A stretch of 64,000 nt of DNA from assembly GCF_016859285.1 (NCBI RefSeq), contig NC_053408.1, positions 10,307,213 through 10,371,212 on the forward strand. The letters are read 5' to 3'. Of this stretch, positions 31,475-44,453 are shown piece by piece. The translations under genes were made by a program, and so were the position numbers. Every line of letters begins with the position of its first letter. The stretch's first letter is position 1. The stretch comes from Xiphias gladius. Taxonomy: Eukaryota; Chordata; Actinopteri; Istiophoriformes; Xiphiidae. The notes beneath the pieces were generated by a model that ran no database searches, was not told the DNA's origin, and saw nothing but the letters and a program-made list of their open reading frames with translations.

Positions 31475-34400
31475 TTGATTTCAAATGTTGAGTGAACATC
31501 TACATCCACTTCTATTGCCAAATCATCATGAAATCCCTTTATTCTTTAAACAGTGTTAATGTGTGTGTGTGTCTGTGTGTGTTTTTTTTTTTTTTTAATG
31601 TTTCTCAAGGCACGGTCGAACCTTTAACTGCTCTCTCCTGTGGCCACCATATACACTGCATACTGCACATGTATATATAAGAGGTAGTCAGCTGGGAAGC
31701 GCGTTGCCACGGAAACGGTTTCACAGAGTTGAGCGTTGGCAGTGCCGTAAGCGTAGTCTGTGTGTGTGCTCGTGCTGGTTGCTCGTGTGAGTGCTTGAGG
31801 GTAAGTTTGAGGCGAGAGGAGAGACAGTTGGGGTAAGAGCCTACAAATCCATATGCAAATGAGAGGCCGAGAAGAGTTAAAGGACAAGAGAGAGGAGAGA
31901 GGAGACTAAGTTCTCTCTATACATGTAGGTTAACAGTTTGGTGACAATAATGCATTGGTATGACAGTGCAGACTATACAGGCTAAATGAATGCTGGGCTT
32001 CCATATGAACGCTCGCCTGAGTTTTGGCACATTCAACCATGTGTCGATCTCTAACTGCCTTTAATTTAATGCCAGTATATTAGCAGACAATATGACGGAG
32101 GTTCCTGACCATATGTACACGCGAAGAACTGCTTCATAGCGTGTGAAATCTAGAGATAAGAAGCGAGGAAGGGAGAGAAGGCGCGAGAGCGGGAGCAGAG
32201 GTGACACAAGGATGAAGGGAGGAGAGGGAGGGGAAGATAACATAACAGGCAAGAAGGCTGCATGTGAGGAGAGAGGAGGAGGCTTTCATTTGTGGGTAGG
32301 ACTTGTGGGAGTTTCTTATCAGACTAACTGTTCATTTTCCTCCTGGCTTGGTAAATGCTTCCTCTCAGCTCTGATGCAGCTAGATCGGAAAAAGTAGCAG
32401 CGCGCCCCCCCGTGGGACCCGGGGCTCCCATGTTTTGCTCCCACTGGTTCACCGAAGTGAACTTGAGCAAGGCTCTGGGTCTCTGCCAGCTCCAGGGACA
32501 GTCGCTGCTGACAGCACACTCAGACCTGCTGGGAGGAGAGGTCTTCATGATGAAAAGTAAAACCTCCACCTTGGAAATTTAAACACCGGCCATCTGTGGC
32601 GCACTTCACTTTCAGTGCAACAGATGACCTCGAAGAAGATGAACATATGGGCTTTTGGTGAGCATTTGCATAATTGTGCGTCAAGGTGTGATATAGGAAT
32701 CCTAAAGTTTAAATACATTTCCAGCGATACGAGAGAGGAAGTTTTCGCGTAAATGAAAACGCACAACATCCTCAGTCACGGTCAATCACTCAGATAGCAG
32801 AGGAATAACCTATAGGATTATGGTATTAAAACCACAAAAGATAAACGTAGCGTACCCATTAGTGTTACTATCAATAATGGGTGAGTAATGAGTGTTGCAC
32901 ACTCACCACTGTCTCCCACAGTGTCATTGTTCATACCACCACGAGGAGACGCCAACCTACTTGCAACGTTCCCTCACGACTAACTGCTGTACTCAGCAGC
33001 ATTTAAGAAATAAAGGGCCGGCATCTATATGAACTCCGCAAAAGTTCCCGATCAAAACATACAGAGGAAGATCACAGCTGAATAAAAACGTTTCATTTTG
33101 CTTTCAAAACAATTCAGACAACTCCGGTGAGCCAGACTGAACCCAAAACAGTGGCATGCAGTACTAAGTTAAAGATGCTGCGATAAAAATGTTGCGTTTG
33201 TGAAAGACAGGCCTAACTCTCCAAACAACAATATCATAACGTTGTTAAAGGGCCCCCATATGTCCATCTTTGGAAGATGGACATATTTACACATTTACAC
33301 ACTGTTGTCACACTCCCGGTACTAGAGAGTCGGAATTTATCATTAACAAAACAACGTCAACGAGACATTACTATAATAATAAAATCCTCACTCCACACCC
33401 GATCTAACATTGAGCGAAAGGAAAGATTACTTTCCTTTTCCCCCAGACATGCACCAGCTTTTGGTAACCAGTAGATGTCACCCACATGTCGCTAGAGAAA
33501 GCACATGAGCTGAGAATGGCTGCTCCTGTGTGAACTCCACCATACAACTGACTGGAAATGTATAGAGAACAGCCTTTTTCTTTTTTTTTTTTTAGAGGTT
33601 ACTTGTAAAACCCACGACTTAACAGTTGTGAGACAAAGTTTACGTTTCAGCCTAGTTTTTACCTCAAATCTCCTATTGACATTTCCTACTTAAATCAAAC
33701 CACTAAAAGCCAACATGAATAAAAAAAAAACACAGTGAACCAGATTTCCCTAGGTTTTAATTGTCCTGGATGTTTCCTATTCATGCTTGAGGAAAAAAAA
33801 AAAAAAAAAAGCATTTATTTGGACAACTATGGTGTTAGACTCACACTGAGCTGTGGAAGGAAATGCATTATGGTTTGCAGCCTAAAACATAACGATAACG
33901 AAAACCTCAAATTTATAGATAAAAATCATCACAATTAAATCACTATTTTATTTGCAAAAACATCCTCAGTTCCTTATTCGTCAAATATCAATTTGATGTG
34001 TATAATTGTAGTAATGAGGAATATGAAGCATTTGATGTATGAAATCAGAAACCACTGTGTCTTTGTTGTCCTTATACTGTTACTTGGGAAAGCCTTGGAG
34101 AGAGGAACCTGAATACCGACCTAATCTGAAATCTATGTCATTTGAGGACGATACAGGACTGCGGTATTTTCGACTAAAAGGCTGATTTACTGGGGTCAAA
34201 AACGTTTGTGCTGTCAACTCATTTTGACCTTCCTTTACATCCGTGTCCCTCAGGGTAATCCCACTGGGGCACCGCGTTGGGGTGGGACCCTGGCTTTAGG
34301 TCTTCGTCAGAGGATGGGAGCGGGCAGCCAGGACCAGGAATACTGTCATTCACTTGTCGTTCGTCTTTGGTTGTTCCGATGAAAAAGGAAGCGACTGTGC

Positions 34401-35360
34401 AGGGACAGTGGTCAATAAACTGCAGCCAAAATGGTAATGATAAGCCCGCTCCCTCTTCCCCTCTGTCCCTTTCACTCTTTTTCCTCCCTCTCTCTCTCTC
34501 TCGCTCTCTCTTGTCTTGTCCCATCTTCTGGCCCCTCTCCTCAATCTGTGCCTCTGCCACCTTTGGCACCAGCCCGCCCACAGGCACCTGTGCCAAGCCT
34601 GGCAACCCAAACCAAGACGCTCTGCTTAGCTCAGTTCAAATGACTCGTTTAGGCAATTGCACCCTGACTCTGATCTTTATGGCGGGTCCCTTATTTATCC
34701 CAGGGCTTTGTGTGGACCCTGCAGTTTTATCTGTCTATTTCTTGTTGTTGGAAACTTGGCCTTTCCTTGTGATCTTTCTATAGGGATTTACAGTGTTTAG
34801 TTGTTCCTTTTAGCCTATTTATCACTAAAACATTTAATTAATTTTCCCACAGGGTTTATGTGGATTATTTGTAGGATTGTGAGTCAGTTTTTTTCTTATC
34901 CAACAAAATCATTAGCCTGTAAGTAATCCTATAACAATCCAATTGGAGGATTCTCGTTTTGCTGTAAAATTTGAAAGATATCATTGTGAAATGTATTATT
35001 ACGGGATTACTATAATTATTTCTCCTATAAGGGGATTGTTGTCCTGAACCTTCTATATGAGATTAACCCCGTTTTTTCCCCAAAGATGGAGGCTAACAGA
35101 AGCGGTTTGAATCCAGTACGTTTTTTTTTTTTGTGCCATTCACTCCTTATTCCATTTTCTCTTTCAGCTCAGTGACAGATGGCGAGTCCCTCTCCCCCAG
35201 GGGAAGCCAGTCTCTGTGAATACGGCCGCATGTCAATCACCGGCTCTCATGTGATGGCTCTTGCCAATGACGTGCCAGCCATATGGGCCTGGCATCAGAG
35301 CTGGTATGTAACCCACCCAGTCCTGCCTCTGAGGTGCCACACGGCTCCCTCCACGCGTTT

Positions 35361-35603
35361 GGGCTGGGGATAGCAGCAGCAGCAGCAGCATCAGCGGCAG
35401 CAGCAGCAGCAGCGGCAGCAGCAGCAGCAGCGGCAGCAGAGAGACAGAGCTGGGTGGCAGGGGAGGAGAGAGAGGTGTGAGAGCAGAACGCAGCGCCTCG
35501 CCTGCACACGCATCCCGTGCAGGGCGTCTGGACGTGATGCCCACCCGGAGAGAGATGGTGTAAACAAGCCCGCTTCGCCCCATCACTGAGCCCCACCGCG
35601 GAG
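35361..35603 (+). other. Putative neurod2 5' non-coding exon with GCA/GCG triplet repeats
   Basis: A G/A- and GCA-rich stretch ends at GCGGAG|GTAGGC, a plausible donor. NEUROD2 genes have a non-coding first exon, and the coding exon at 37819 begins after a clear acceptor, so an upstream 5'UTR exon must exist. This is the best candidate by composition and donor, but it is inference only. Confidence 0.3.
35372..35439. repeat. Imperfect (GCA)n trinucleotide repeat
   Basis: Runs of GCA/CAG units interrupted by GCG and ATC, about 68 bp. Confidence 0.9.
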
Positions 35604-36041
35604 GTAGGCTGTGCACATTTCCAATGAATTTTAGAAGATCAGATAGAGGTTTGGTTGTGTCTTTGTGTTAATGCGTGTTGTGCAGCGAAGGAGAAATTAC
35701 TGTTTCAGTAACAGACAGAGATAATTGTATGAATTAAAACCCGTCTTAGAATATGGGACTATTTCTCTTCGCTCTCCTTTATCTTTTTCTCGGGTGCTCG
35801 GATACTTAATCATGATCAGATAGGTTTCTAATCTCCTCTTCAGGCTCTTCATCGCTGGTCTCATCGAAGATATTGATCCACCTACGCTGAATTTGATAGA
35901 TTTCGTTTCAATAAATCCATAAATCCACATTCACCCCTGAGAGAAAAGCTACTCTGGCACTTTTGATATTTGTCATTTGCACTTCATTACCTTAGAAAAT
36001 GAGCACTGGAGAGTATGTTTTATTTTATTATATTTTATGTG

Positions 36042-36120
<79 letters not shown>

Positions 36121-37818
36121 CCTGCACGACGCGCTCCAGAGCACCGTGGGGGTTGAATTCTCCGTAGAGAAACACAGGCTAATTGACAAGGTATTGGTTG
36201 GCATTAATTACATTGTGCTTACAAGATTAGGAAAAAAAAAAAAAAAAAAAAATACGTCCTTGGACACCACACGCACAGCTGAGCTCAGAACACTGGAAAA
36301 ATATGTGAAGGTTTTTATGGGACTGTACCTGTGATATGGGGTTTTCAATTTCGCTGTAATAAATAACTATTAAAGCCTGAATTATTGGCCAGTGGGATAC
36401 GACGAATCTGGAGGGAAAGACACTTCCAGCAGGGAGGCTTTCAAGCAAATTACAATGTTCAACTGACATGTTAAAATGTGGGCCTTGTGACCCTTTAAAC
36501 TCAGCTCCGATTGACCTAAAATCTGTATTTCAATTAAGGCAAAAAAAAAAAAAAAAAAGGTCCAAAACACACTCCATCCCCGTCGTTCGGGGGACGCGAC
36601 AACCAAACGGACTAAAGTTCAGCAAACAAAAATGTCATGATAACGTTTCTCCTGGTCTGGACTAGTGTCCAAAACCTGCCGAGTCTACTGAACGTGTATT
36701 TCAATATCGTCATTATTATTTCACTTTCCAAAAAATCCCGGGCGATTCACACACAGAATGATGTGTATTTGTAATTACAGAAATCTTCAGGAGTCTGGAC
36801 TGGGGGGAGAGGGGGCGCTCTTTTGGATAAAGTCCTTTCAAAGCGGATTGGATTTTTTTTTTTTTTTAGCTGTTAATTCAGAGACATAAAAATGTTTGGC
36901 ACCCTGTGGTCCAGTGTGCGGCGTGGTTGTGCTGGAATTCCTCCAGGTTGGCAATTTATAGGACGGAGGAGGGACCGCACCCTTAATGCGTCCCTGGGGG
37001 GGACCTGCCGAAGCAGGCCAGCACCGCTCCCTGTGCCGGACTGCTGGAGGGGACAGGCCGAGGCACACGTGGAGGGCCGAGGCGTGGCCCGCACCTACAC
37101 TGTTGCTGTGTGCAATTAAAATAATCCGATTTTATTATAGGTGAATCTAAAAGAATATTCAGTCTTTTGGGAATCGTTCTTACAGCAAGTAATGTCGGCT
37201 AAATCAAACGGTGGGAAAAGACGTGCATCGTACATGAACCTTTCGGATGGAGAGTAAGACGTTTCAAGGCCCAGTTTTATGTAGCAAGTTCATTTTAACC
37301 TTATATTAATTAACCGGGTCCATGTCGGACTGAACATGAAAACTGTGGTTTCATTTTTTTTTTTTTTCCACATAAGGTGAAAAAAAAAAAATGTTTGCCT
37401 TAATCAAGATTTTCTATTTCCGGACAGTGTGTCGCTTTTGAGCTGCTGTTTGCCCGGTTGCACGAGCCCTTTTCCCAAAAAGATGAGAGACAGATCGATT
37501 GTAGGTGTCGTATGCAAATGGACGAGAGACGTAAAACGAGGCTGTAGCCTGTGATCGAACAGCTGCGGTACCGGGTTTGCAACAGGGGGAATGAAACTTG
37601 GTCTCGAGAAGTCTTGGCCTTCTTTTATGAACTCACTGAAACGTGTATACGGAATAATAAAGGTAGCTTGTCCCCCCCCTGAGTAAAGGACATACGCAGC
37701 CCACGGCCTTGTGGCATCTCCCCGAGGCAGCTCCTCTGGCTCCACAGCGCACCCACGGGCGCGTAGACAGCGGCAGGCTGCAGAACGGCCCAGCTCAAGT
37801 GTTGCTTGTCTCTTGCAG
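35604..37818 (+). other. Likely neurod2 intron 1
   Basis: Holds a long GT repeat (36043-36119), several A runs and a GC-richer block at about 36890-37100 containing CACGTG. It ends in the acceptor cttgtctcttgcag. No other gene seen. Confidence 0.45.
36043..36119. repeat. (TG)n microsatellite, about 38 units
   Basis: Uninterrupted TG repeat of 77 bp. Confidence 0.97.
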
Positions 37819-37831
37819 GTTGCGCGCCACA

Positions 37832-38905
37832 ATGTTGAGCCGTCTGTTCAGCGAGGTGCTGCCGGACGTCCAGAGGCTCGCGGCCGACTGGGTGGAGGAC
37901 AATGAGAGCGACGACCGCAAGGCCAAGGGCGAAGAGCACGAGCCCTGTCACCTCGAGGAGGACGAGCTCGACGAGCCACAGGAAGGCAGCAGTCGGGCTG
38001 AGTCTGAGATGGCCGGCGACGACGACGAGGACGATGAGGCCGAGGAGGAGGAGTGTGGAGACGAGAACAGCGGAGACAAACCCAAGAAGCGCGGCCCAAA
38101 GAAACGCAAGATGACGGCGGCGCGCGTGGAGCGCTCCAAGGTGCGGCGACTGAAGGCGAACGCGCGGGAGCGCACGCGCATGCACGACTTGAATTCTGCG
38201 CTGGACAATCTGCGCAAAGTGGTGCCATGCTACTCCAAAACTCAAAAACTCTCCAAGATTGAGACTCTGAGGCTGGCCAAGAACTATATATTAGCTCTTG
38301 GGGAGATTTTACGCAACGGGAAACGTCCAGATGTGGTGAGCTACGTGCAGATGTTGTGTAAAGGCCTGTCACAGCCCACGACCAACCTGGTGGCAGGCTG
38401 CCTGCAGCTCAACACGAGGAACTTCCTGACCGAACCGTGTTCAGACGGAACCCGCTTCCACATGCCCAGCTCCCCTTTCTCCGTCCACCCCTACTCCTAC
38501 CGCTGCTCCCGCCTCTCCAGCCCGCATTACCAGCCCGGAACCGGCGCGCTAAACCTGCGGGGCCACACCTACGGTTCTGGGTACGAGGCCGTGTACCCGC
38601 CGGGGGGGACTTCTCCTGACTACAGCAGCCCGGACTACGAAGGCCAGCACAGCCCGCCCGTCTGCCTGAACGGCGGGCTGTCTGGGAGGCAACAGGAGTC
38701 CTCTGAGACGGACAGGAACTATCACTACTCTATGCATTACTCCGGACTGACCACGTCTCGGCCCGGCCACAGCCTACCTTTTGGGCCCTCGGGAGCGCGC
38801 AGTGGTGGCGAGCACTCGGAAAACATTCCACCTTTCCACGACGTGCACTTGCACCATGAGAGGGCTCCTCCGTATGAGGATGTCAATGCTTTTTTCCACA
38901 ACTGA
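37832..38905 (+). CDS. neurod2: Neuronal differentiation factor 2 (NeuroD2), bHLH transcription factor
   Basis: Neuronal E-box-binding activator that dimerises with E-proteins and drives neuron maturation. Single coding exon of 357 aa (human 382). The acceptor ctcttgcag at 37818 places the start ATG 14 nt into the exon, in the context ccacaATGT. Residues 1-8 MLSRLFSE match NEUROD2; an acidic segment lies at about 60-80; a basic [12 protein letters not shown] at 84-95; the bHLH at about 103-158 ([34 protein letters not shown]); then [19 protein letters not shown]; and the C-terminus ends NAFFHN. NeuroD2-like segments ([26 protein letters not shown]) and ppp1r1b next door separate it from neurod1, 4 and 6. 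Odd: [10 protein letters not shown] replaces the usual NYIWALSEIL. Confidence 0.95.
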   Translation: MLSRLFSEVLPDVQRLAADWVEDNESDDRKAKGEEHEPCHLEEDELDEPQEGSSRAESEMAGDDDEDDEAEEEECGDENSGDKPKKRGPKKRKMTAARVERSKVRRLKANARERTRMHDLNSALDNLRKVVPCYSKTQKLSKIETLRLAKNYILALGEILRNGKRPDVVSYVQMLCKGLSQPTTNLVAGCLQLNTRNFLTEPCSDGTRFHMPSSPFSVHPYSYRCSRLSSPHYQPGTGALNLRGHTYGSGYEAVYPPGGTSPDYSSPDYEGQHSPPVCLNGGLSGRQQESSETDRNYHYSMHYSGLTTSRPGHSLPFGPSGARSGGEHSENIPPFHDVHLHHERAPPYEDVNAFFHN

Positions 38906-39172
38906 GCCCCTCGTAACGGTCCAGTCGGGCTTACCGACCTTATAATGACAATCCTATAACGTGTAATATTGTTTGGAAAACTAGAGGAGCCTCCTAAAAG
39001 GATGAGAGATGGAAGTGACAGACAGAGTCCTCTGATTACCTTCTGTATTCTACTGATGTCACCCCTATACTGATGTACATCCTATCAAAGTGTGTCCAGT
39101 ATAATCCTGTATGCAGAACGAGTGCAATTGACATAAACGATGTATAGGCCATGTTATGACACAAGCAACAGA

Positions 39173-39178
39173 AATAAA
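39173..39178 (+). terminator. Candidate neurod2 polyadenylation signal
   Basis: AATAAA followed by an A run, about 270 bp after the neurod2 stop. Confidence 0.5.
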
Positions 39179-41573
39179 AAAAAAAAAAATGTTTTCTAAT
39201 TGTCTGAAATGATCGAGCAAATCTTCTTGTGGGCATCAGGGGGACATTCCCTCTCGGGGCTGTGAGGATGCGAGGGCCTGAAGCAGAGGCTCTGTCGTTC
39301 CCATGAATTAATCCGGGATTCACAATATGACTCCGGTTCAAAAGAGAGCCTCCACGCAAATTAAAAACCTCGCCTGAAATTATTTCATCGGAAATCTTTG
39401 GCTGCTAGTCAGTGATTCCTTTTCAAGTCAAACTGAAAACAAATATGTAGCCTGTGGTGGTTTCAACAGGCACGTCAAACATATTTTGAGTTACTTGTCG
39501 TAGCTATCATTATTATTACTAGTATTTTTTGTCTATTTAAATTAAACATTAAAAGCGTTATTCAGATGGTTATGTATGTAGAGTATCTGTCAAAACTGTA
39601 CAGTAAATTAACTGTATTGTTAATAGATGACATGAATATAATACAAGTAATTTTGCTTAGCTTAGTTTTCTGGTAAAGCAGTTTTAATTCTGTTGGAACT
39701 ATCAACCTTTCTACTGTGCATTGATTTGAAAACACCAGTTTTATCTTAATTTTAGCTTTAAAAATGAACAATTCATAAACGTGGCTAAACTATAGAAACA
39801 ACATGGATCATAGGAGGCCCCCACAAAATGCTATGTCATTTTTAAAAGTTGATTTGGGGTATTAATGAGTGCCTTGGCCTGTTGCATCTAAAACAGCTGA
39901 AGAACAAGCCATATAGAAGACTGATCTTAAATGGTGTAGGCCAACCATTTGGCTAATGGGATGAGCAACCACTTGAAATTAAATTTGACAAAAGTAAAGA
40001 CTGGATATTGGGCAGTGAAGACATAGCAATCAACACAACCACGCTAAAGAAATGGATAGAATTGAAAACTAAAAATGTATCAACTCTAAAACACTTGTGA
40101 GGAAAAAATCAGACTGTATTATTTATTTATTTTATTTTATTTTAGTTTGAAATCCTCACCTTTTTTCTTTAATCTCATCCTGTAGCTCGGACACTAATGC
40201 AGCTGTGTACTATGAAGTGACCTTGATCCTAACCAGGAGTGTACAAAAAGGGCATGCTTACTCGGGGATCACCTTGGGGGAAATTACTGAGTTAGGGAGA
40301 ATGAGATGCTGTGCATATTATTCAGCTGGACCCGATCCCGAAAACCGTTGGTTATGCACAGCAACAAACAAGTATGATAATAAATAGACGAGCCTTTAAA
40401 AAACCCTACAAACCATATATGTTCATGTAAAGTCATTTGAATTTCCAAAGTTTTTCATGAGTGAGCTGCGACTAAGTAATTCAGGTATTTTATGTTTATT
40501 TTCCCTGTTTTAAGAGAACATGTGCTCAGCAAAACAGATGATGCCAGGTAGCAGCAACTGACCAGCACACCAAATGATTTTAAGATAGTATGAGCTCTTT
40601 GAAAACAACAGAGATGTAAGAATCCCAATCCAAAGCAGCGAGGCACTCCGGTACACCGTGTGTTCTTCGACTCTAAGCTTTCAGATACACTCAACTACGT
40701 AACTGATAAGTTAGAGAGTGAGCACAAGGCCTCACCCACCCAGGGCAAGAGACAGCAAAAGTACCAGCGCCCGATATGCCATACAAACAGAGAGCATTTT
40801 TGGATGAGAGTGCTCAATTTGTTTTCCGGCACAGTGAAGCTGAAGGTGGAGCTGAGCGGGGTTCACGGCAGGTGAGTGCATTTGTCCAGCTAGTTGAATA
40901 ATACAGTTAGCCTGTTAACAAGTCATAGCACTCACATCATGCCACAAGAACACATTAAAATAAAAATACTGATAAACTCTTTATTTTTTGGCTTATCAAA
41001 ATTTTGAAAAGCCTGGTCGCAAAAAAACTGTTTTCACTCAACCTGCCCATTTGGCAGGGCTGAAAATATTAAAAAACAGGCTGCTCAAAATTGCAAGGAC
41101 GACGTGTTTCTGGTATTTCAAGCCATTTTCATATTTACAATGAATGTCTTACCATCTGAGTGTATGTAGGCTAGATCACATCACTGCTGGGTTCTCAAAT
41201 CAATAGTGGAGCCTAGCACCATATTTGGACCACTGCCCTGGGTCCCATATGTTGTTGCAAACATCCAGGGGAAATCAGCGCCGGGCACTGCAGGATGGAA
41301 AATGTCCAGTCCACCACTGACCCAGGCAAAAACAGAACAGGAGACATGTAAGCAAATCCTACACGGAAGGGTGTTACACTGCAAAAATATATACAATACA
41401 TTTAGAGTATTTTTACATTTTTTAATTGGATGTCATTTTCGCCTAAAAGGCCCATCTGACTCATCGCATCAGATGAAGAGATGGGCAGGTGCAAAATCAG
41501 GTGAACCAATGGCCCGTTGGTACGAGATGAAGAAGCCCAGTGATGGCATTATGGACACACAGGCACACGCGCA

Positions 41574-41578
<5 letters not shown>

Positions 41579-41646
<68 letters not shown>
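41579..41646. repeat. (AC)n microsatellite
   Basis: 68 bp of pure AC preceded by CACGCG units. Confidence 0.97.
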
Positions 41647-41648
<2 letters not shown>

Positions 41649-42206
41649 CTCACCACAGATGACAAATATGAAAGGCTGGGGTAATGATTGGAAGGGCTGC
41701 AATTCTTGCATCATCACAGACAAACAGACAGAAAGCTGCTTTTTACATATTTTTCCAATCTTACATTTTTTTTCTGAAAGACTCTTCCCAGATAACAAGG
41801 TTTGCTTTGCTGTAACATGTCCTTCATCATTTGATATCAAAGATTCAAAGCCCATGAATTTTTGCTTTAAAAAAAATGTTCAGCTTATAGGTTGGTGAAT
41901 GCAAGGAGAAAATGAAGTCAGGGCGTTTTCCAGACAAAAATATGTATCTTGAATATGTTGTAGTCTAATTTAAAAAACATTAATAATTATGGGACAATTA
42001 AGAAACTATTTATAGTGTAAACATCTAACCACATTTTTAGAATGTAAATGAGGTTTCTGATGTTCTGATCTGGGCCACGTGTATCATACAGTAGAGGCTA
42101 TGTAAACACTTTGCTTTGGTAAAATTGAAGTCTTCAAAATTGGTCTGACATTTTTTCTCTTAGATGGACAAATTTTTAACTTAAAAATGAGAGAGAGAGA
42201 GAAATA

Positions 42207-42229
42207 ATTGATTGATTGATTGATTGATT
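42207..42229. repeat. (ATTG)n tetranucleotide microsatellite
   Basis: About five to six ATTG units. Confidence 0.85.
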
Positions 42230-43013
42230 TGATTCAGAAACCGCAAACGAAAACACTTGTGCGAGTGGCTTGAAGCGAGTGCAGCCATTTTAAACACTGA
42301 AAGATTTTCGTTATAGGGCAGAAAGCCATACAAAAAAAAAATAAACTATATAATCCTGTCACACTGAGAATAGTCTACCTGTGACACGTGCAACATCTCT
42401 CGGGGCCATGATGGATGTACGTCCGTTTCCTGTCCCAGGTGAAGGGCAGGCCTTCGCAGGGCAAGGTGAAGAGACACGTCTCGGGTTTTTATTTTTTGCT
42501 CTAACCTCTTAGCTTGTGGAGTTTCCGGTGAGGAGGGGTGGCGGCTGGCAGAGGACTTGATGGCGGAGCGCGGTGCCAAGTCGCTAAATGTCTGAGCACC
42601 AGTAAAGCCAGGGACCGGTAAAGCCCACCATCACCAACCCGGTGCCAGCTGCGCCACGTGGCAGCCAGGCGGCCCCTGCCAAAGTGGCCCTTGTGGGAGG
42701 GACCCAGTATTTCTTTCCTAATTCACTCAGCATCTGTTCATTATTCTCCGCCGTTAAAGGAGGCTGAGTTACCACACGCGCGGGCCCCGGACAAAAAGAG
42801 ACACTCTTCCCGGTCACGCACTTTTGCGGGAGACCGAGGCATGAAACTAATCGGACATCTCTGCAGGGTTAAAGAGGTGGTTTTTAAATCCTGTCAGTCG
42901 CTTCGGCATCAGTCTTTTAAACAGTGTGCGACTTTTAACCCGTTACATTAATCTAAATTCTTCATTTAGAAAATTCTCTTTTATCCAAAAAATCAAAGTG
43001 GGATTAATTCAAC

Positions 43014-43041
43014 ATTATCATTATTATTATTATTATTATTA
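43014..43041. repeat. (TTA)n trinucleotide microsatellite
   Basis: About nine TTA/ATT units. Confidence 0.85.
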
Positions 43042-43688
43042 CACGAATATATATTAGCAAATTAACCCTTTGAGAATCAATTAATTGTATTGGTTTCGCG
43101 CTGAACGAATTATTTATAATAATTACGATGAATTCCTTATTATCATGTATTTTCTTCAATAATAGATATGGAGGTCACTTCCAACTGGGCGGATACGGTC
43201 GTCGTGTAACGGTTCTTCTAAATATCTCTGACAAATGGGCTTAACTGACGTAACGAAAGTCCATAAAATCAATTATCCGGAATCATATTCAAGCGTAATT
43301 GTTCAAATGAATGTTTATAAAATACCATGCAATTACTGTAATTAAATAATCCGGCACAAAGCTCAGTTTAACTGCTTTAAAAACGATCAACTGATCCGCT
43401 AAAGTCGCAGTCCAGCACAGCAAATGCAACACAAAGTAGGCCCAGGCCTATTGTACATAAATCTCCATCTGGAGAGTTTTACTCCCATTCATCAGATTAG
43501 GTAAACATTTATTGGATTAATTATTTTGGGATTAGTCTCGAAAAAATATTTCATTGGACTAATCAGTGTCATAATTATAACACAGAGTGGGCTGTTGTGC
43601 GGGAGAGGACAGTGGCAGAGGCGGGAAGCAGAAATAAACCAACCACAAAATAACAATTTAAATATTGCAAGATGAGTGACGAAATCCC

Positions 43689-43692
<4 letters not shown>

Positions 43693-43743
<51 letters not shown>
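43693..43743. repeat. (GT)n microsatellite
   Basis: 51 bp of GT, followed by degenerate GTGG/GTGC units. Confidence 0.95.
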
Positions 43744-43749
<6 letters not shown>

Positions 43750-44394
43750 CGTGTGTGTGTGTCTGCGTGTGTTTGTCACACAGTAGAAAGCCCTATGATG
43801 TATATGCAACACGTTTTATTTGTCACTTACTCCCCTTTTTTCCACACACCAGTTGAGGAGAGGGCACAAAAACAAAACCAAAAAAAACCACCACTTGGAC
43901 AAGCTTGTCTGGCTGCACATGGAGCGAAATATGGGAGTCACCTCCACCACAGTGGGCATCGGGTGCCACTGCATCATGCGCACCCACCTTGCACCCTCCC
44001 ACCACTACCACCCTGCCAGCCAGAGCGCCACGCCCAGCTCTGGGAAAAGAGATGAAGCTGGCATAGGGTGAAATTCCACTGCATCTGGGGAACAATGGTA
44101 GCGGTGTGTGCATGTATGCATCTGTGCATGTGCATGAGTGTGTGTGATCGTATACTTCCCTAAATGTCCATCCCTGCTTGTGGCGAACTGTCTGCGTGTT
44201 ACACACTGTACATGCAGAAGCTGTGAAAATCTCAGACCTCACCATGTTTTTGTTTTTTTTGTTTTTTTCGGTCAAAAAAGATGCACACACTCAAACACAC
44301 CGAAACCAAACCACTCACAGACTTGCTGTCGAGTATAAGAGCACACAGAGCCCATGAGTGTGGATTTGTCATGTTTGATGTGTGTGTTTGCCCC

Positions 44395-44453
44395 GTGTGT
44401 GTGTGTGTGTGTGTGTGCGTGCGTGTGTGTGTCTGTCTGTGTGTGTGTGTGTG
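44395..44453. repeat. Imperfect (GT)n microsatellite
   Basis: GT repeat with GCGT and GTCT interruptions. Confidence 0.9.

Larger units (their letters stand above)
30422..35360. other. Intergenic region between divergent ppp1r1b and neurod2
   Basis: Contains the ppp1r1b 5'UTR/promoter near 30430-30700, a compound CT/CA repeat, a C run plus CA repeat at 31390-31474, a perfect hairpin at 33258-33286, and GC-richer, probably regulatory DNA at about 34220-34640. No coding exon recognised. Confidence 0.5.
38906..43660 (+). other. neurod2 3'UTR and start of the neurod2-med1 desert
   Basis: No gene recognised after the neurod2 3'UTR. The segment around 39230-39360 is free of simple repeats and could be conserved. 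42380-42900 is GC-richer but its ORFs show no known domain. It also holds (AC)n at 41579-41646, (ATTG)n at 42207-42229 and (TTA)n near 43014-43041. Confidence 0.45.

Noticed and set aside
37709-37831. In-frame open extension upstream of the neurod2 ATG
   Set aside because: It begins with TTG, crosses the acceptor ctcttgcag at 37818 and has no family match. The conserved MLSRLFSE start lies at 37832.
40660-40875. ORF ending at a good donor (GGCAG|GTGAGT)
   Set aside because: No acceptor, partner exon or family similarity could be found.
41206-41898. 230-codon plus-strand ORF
   Set aside because: Much of it is a translated CA microsatellite (His-Thr runs) and the rest has no recognisable domain.
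43672-44290. Overlapping ORFs with Cys/His-rich stretches
   Set aside because: They overlap GT repeats and show no regular zinc-finger spacing.
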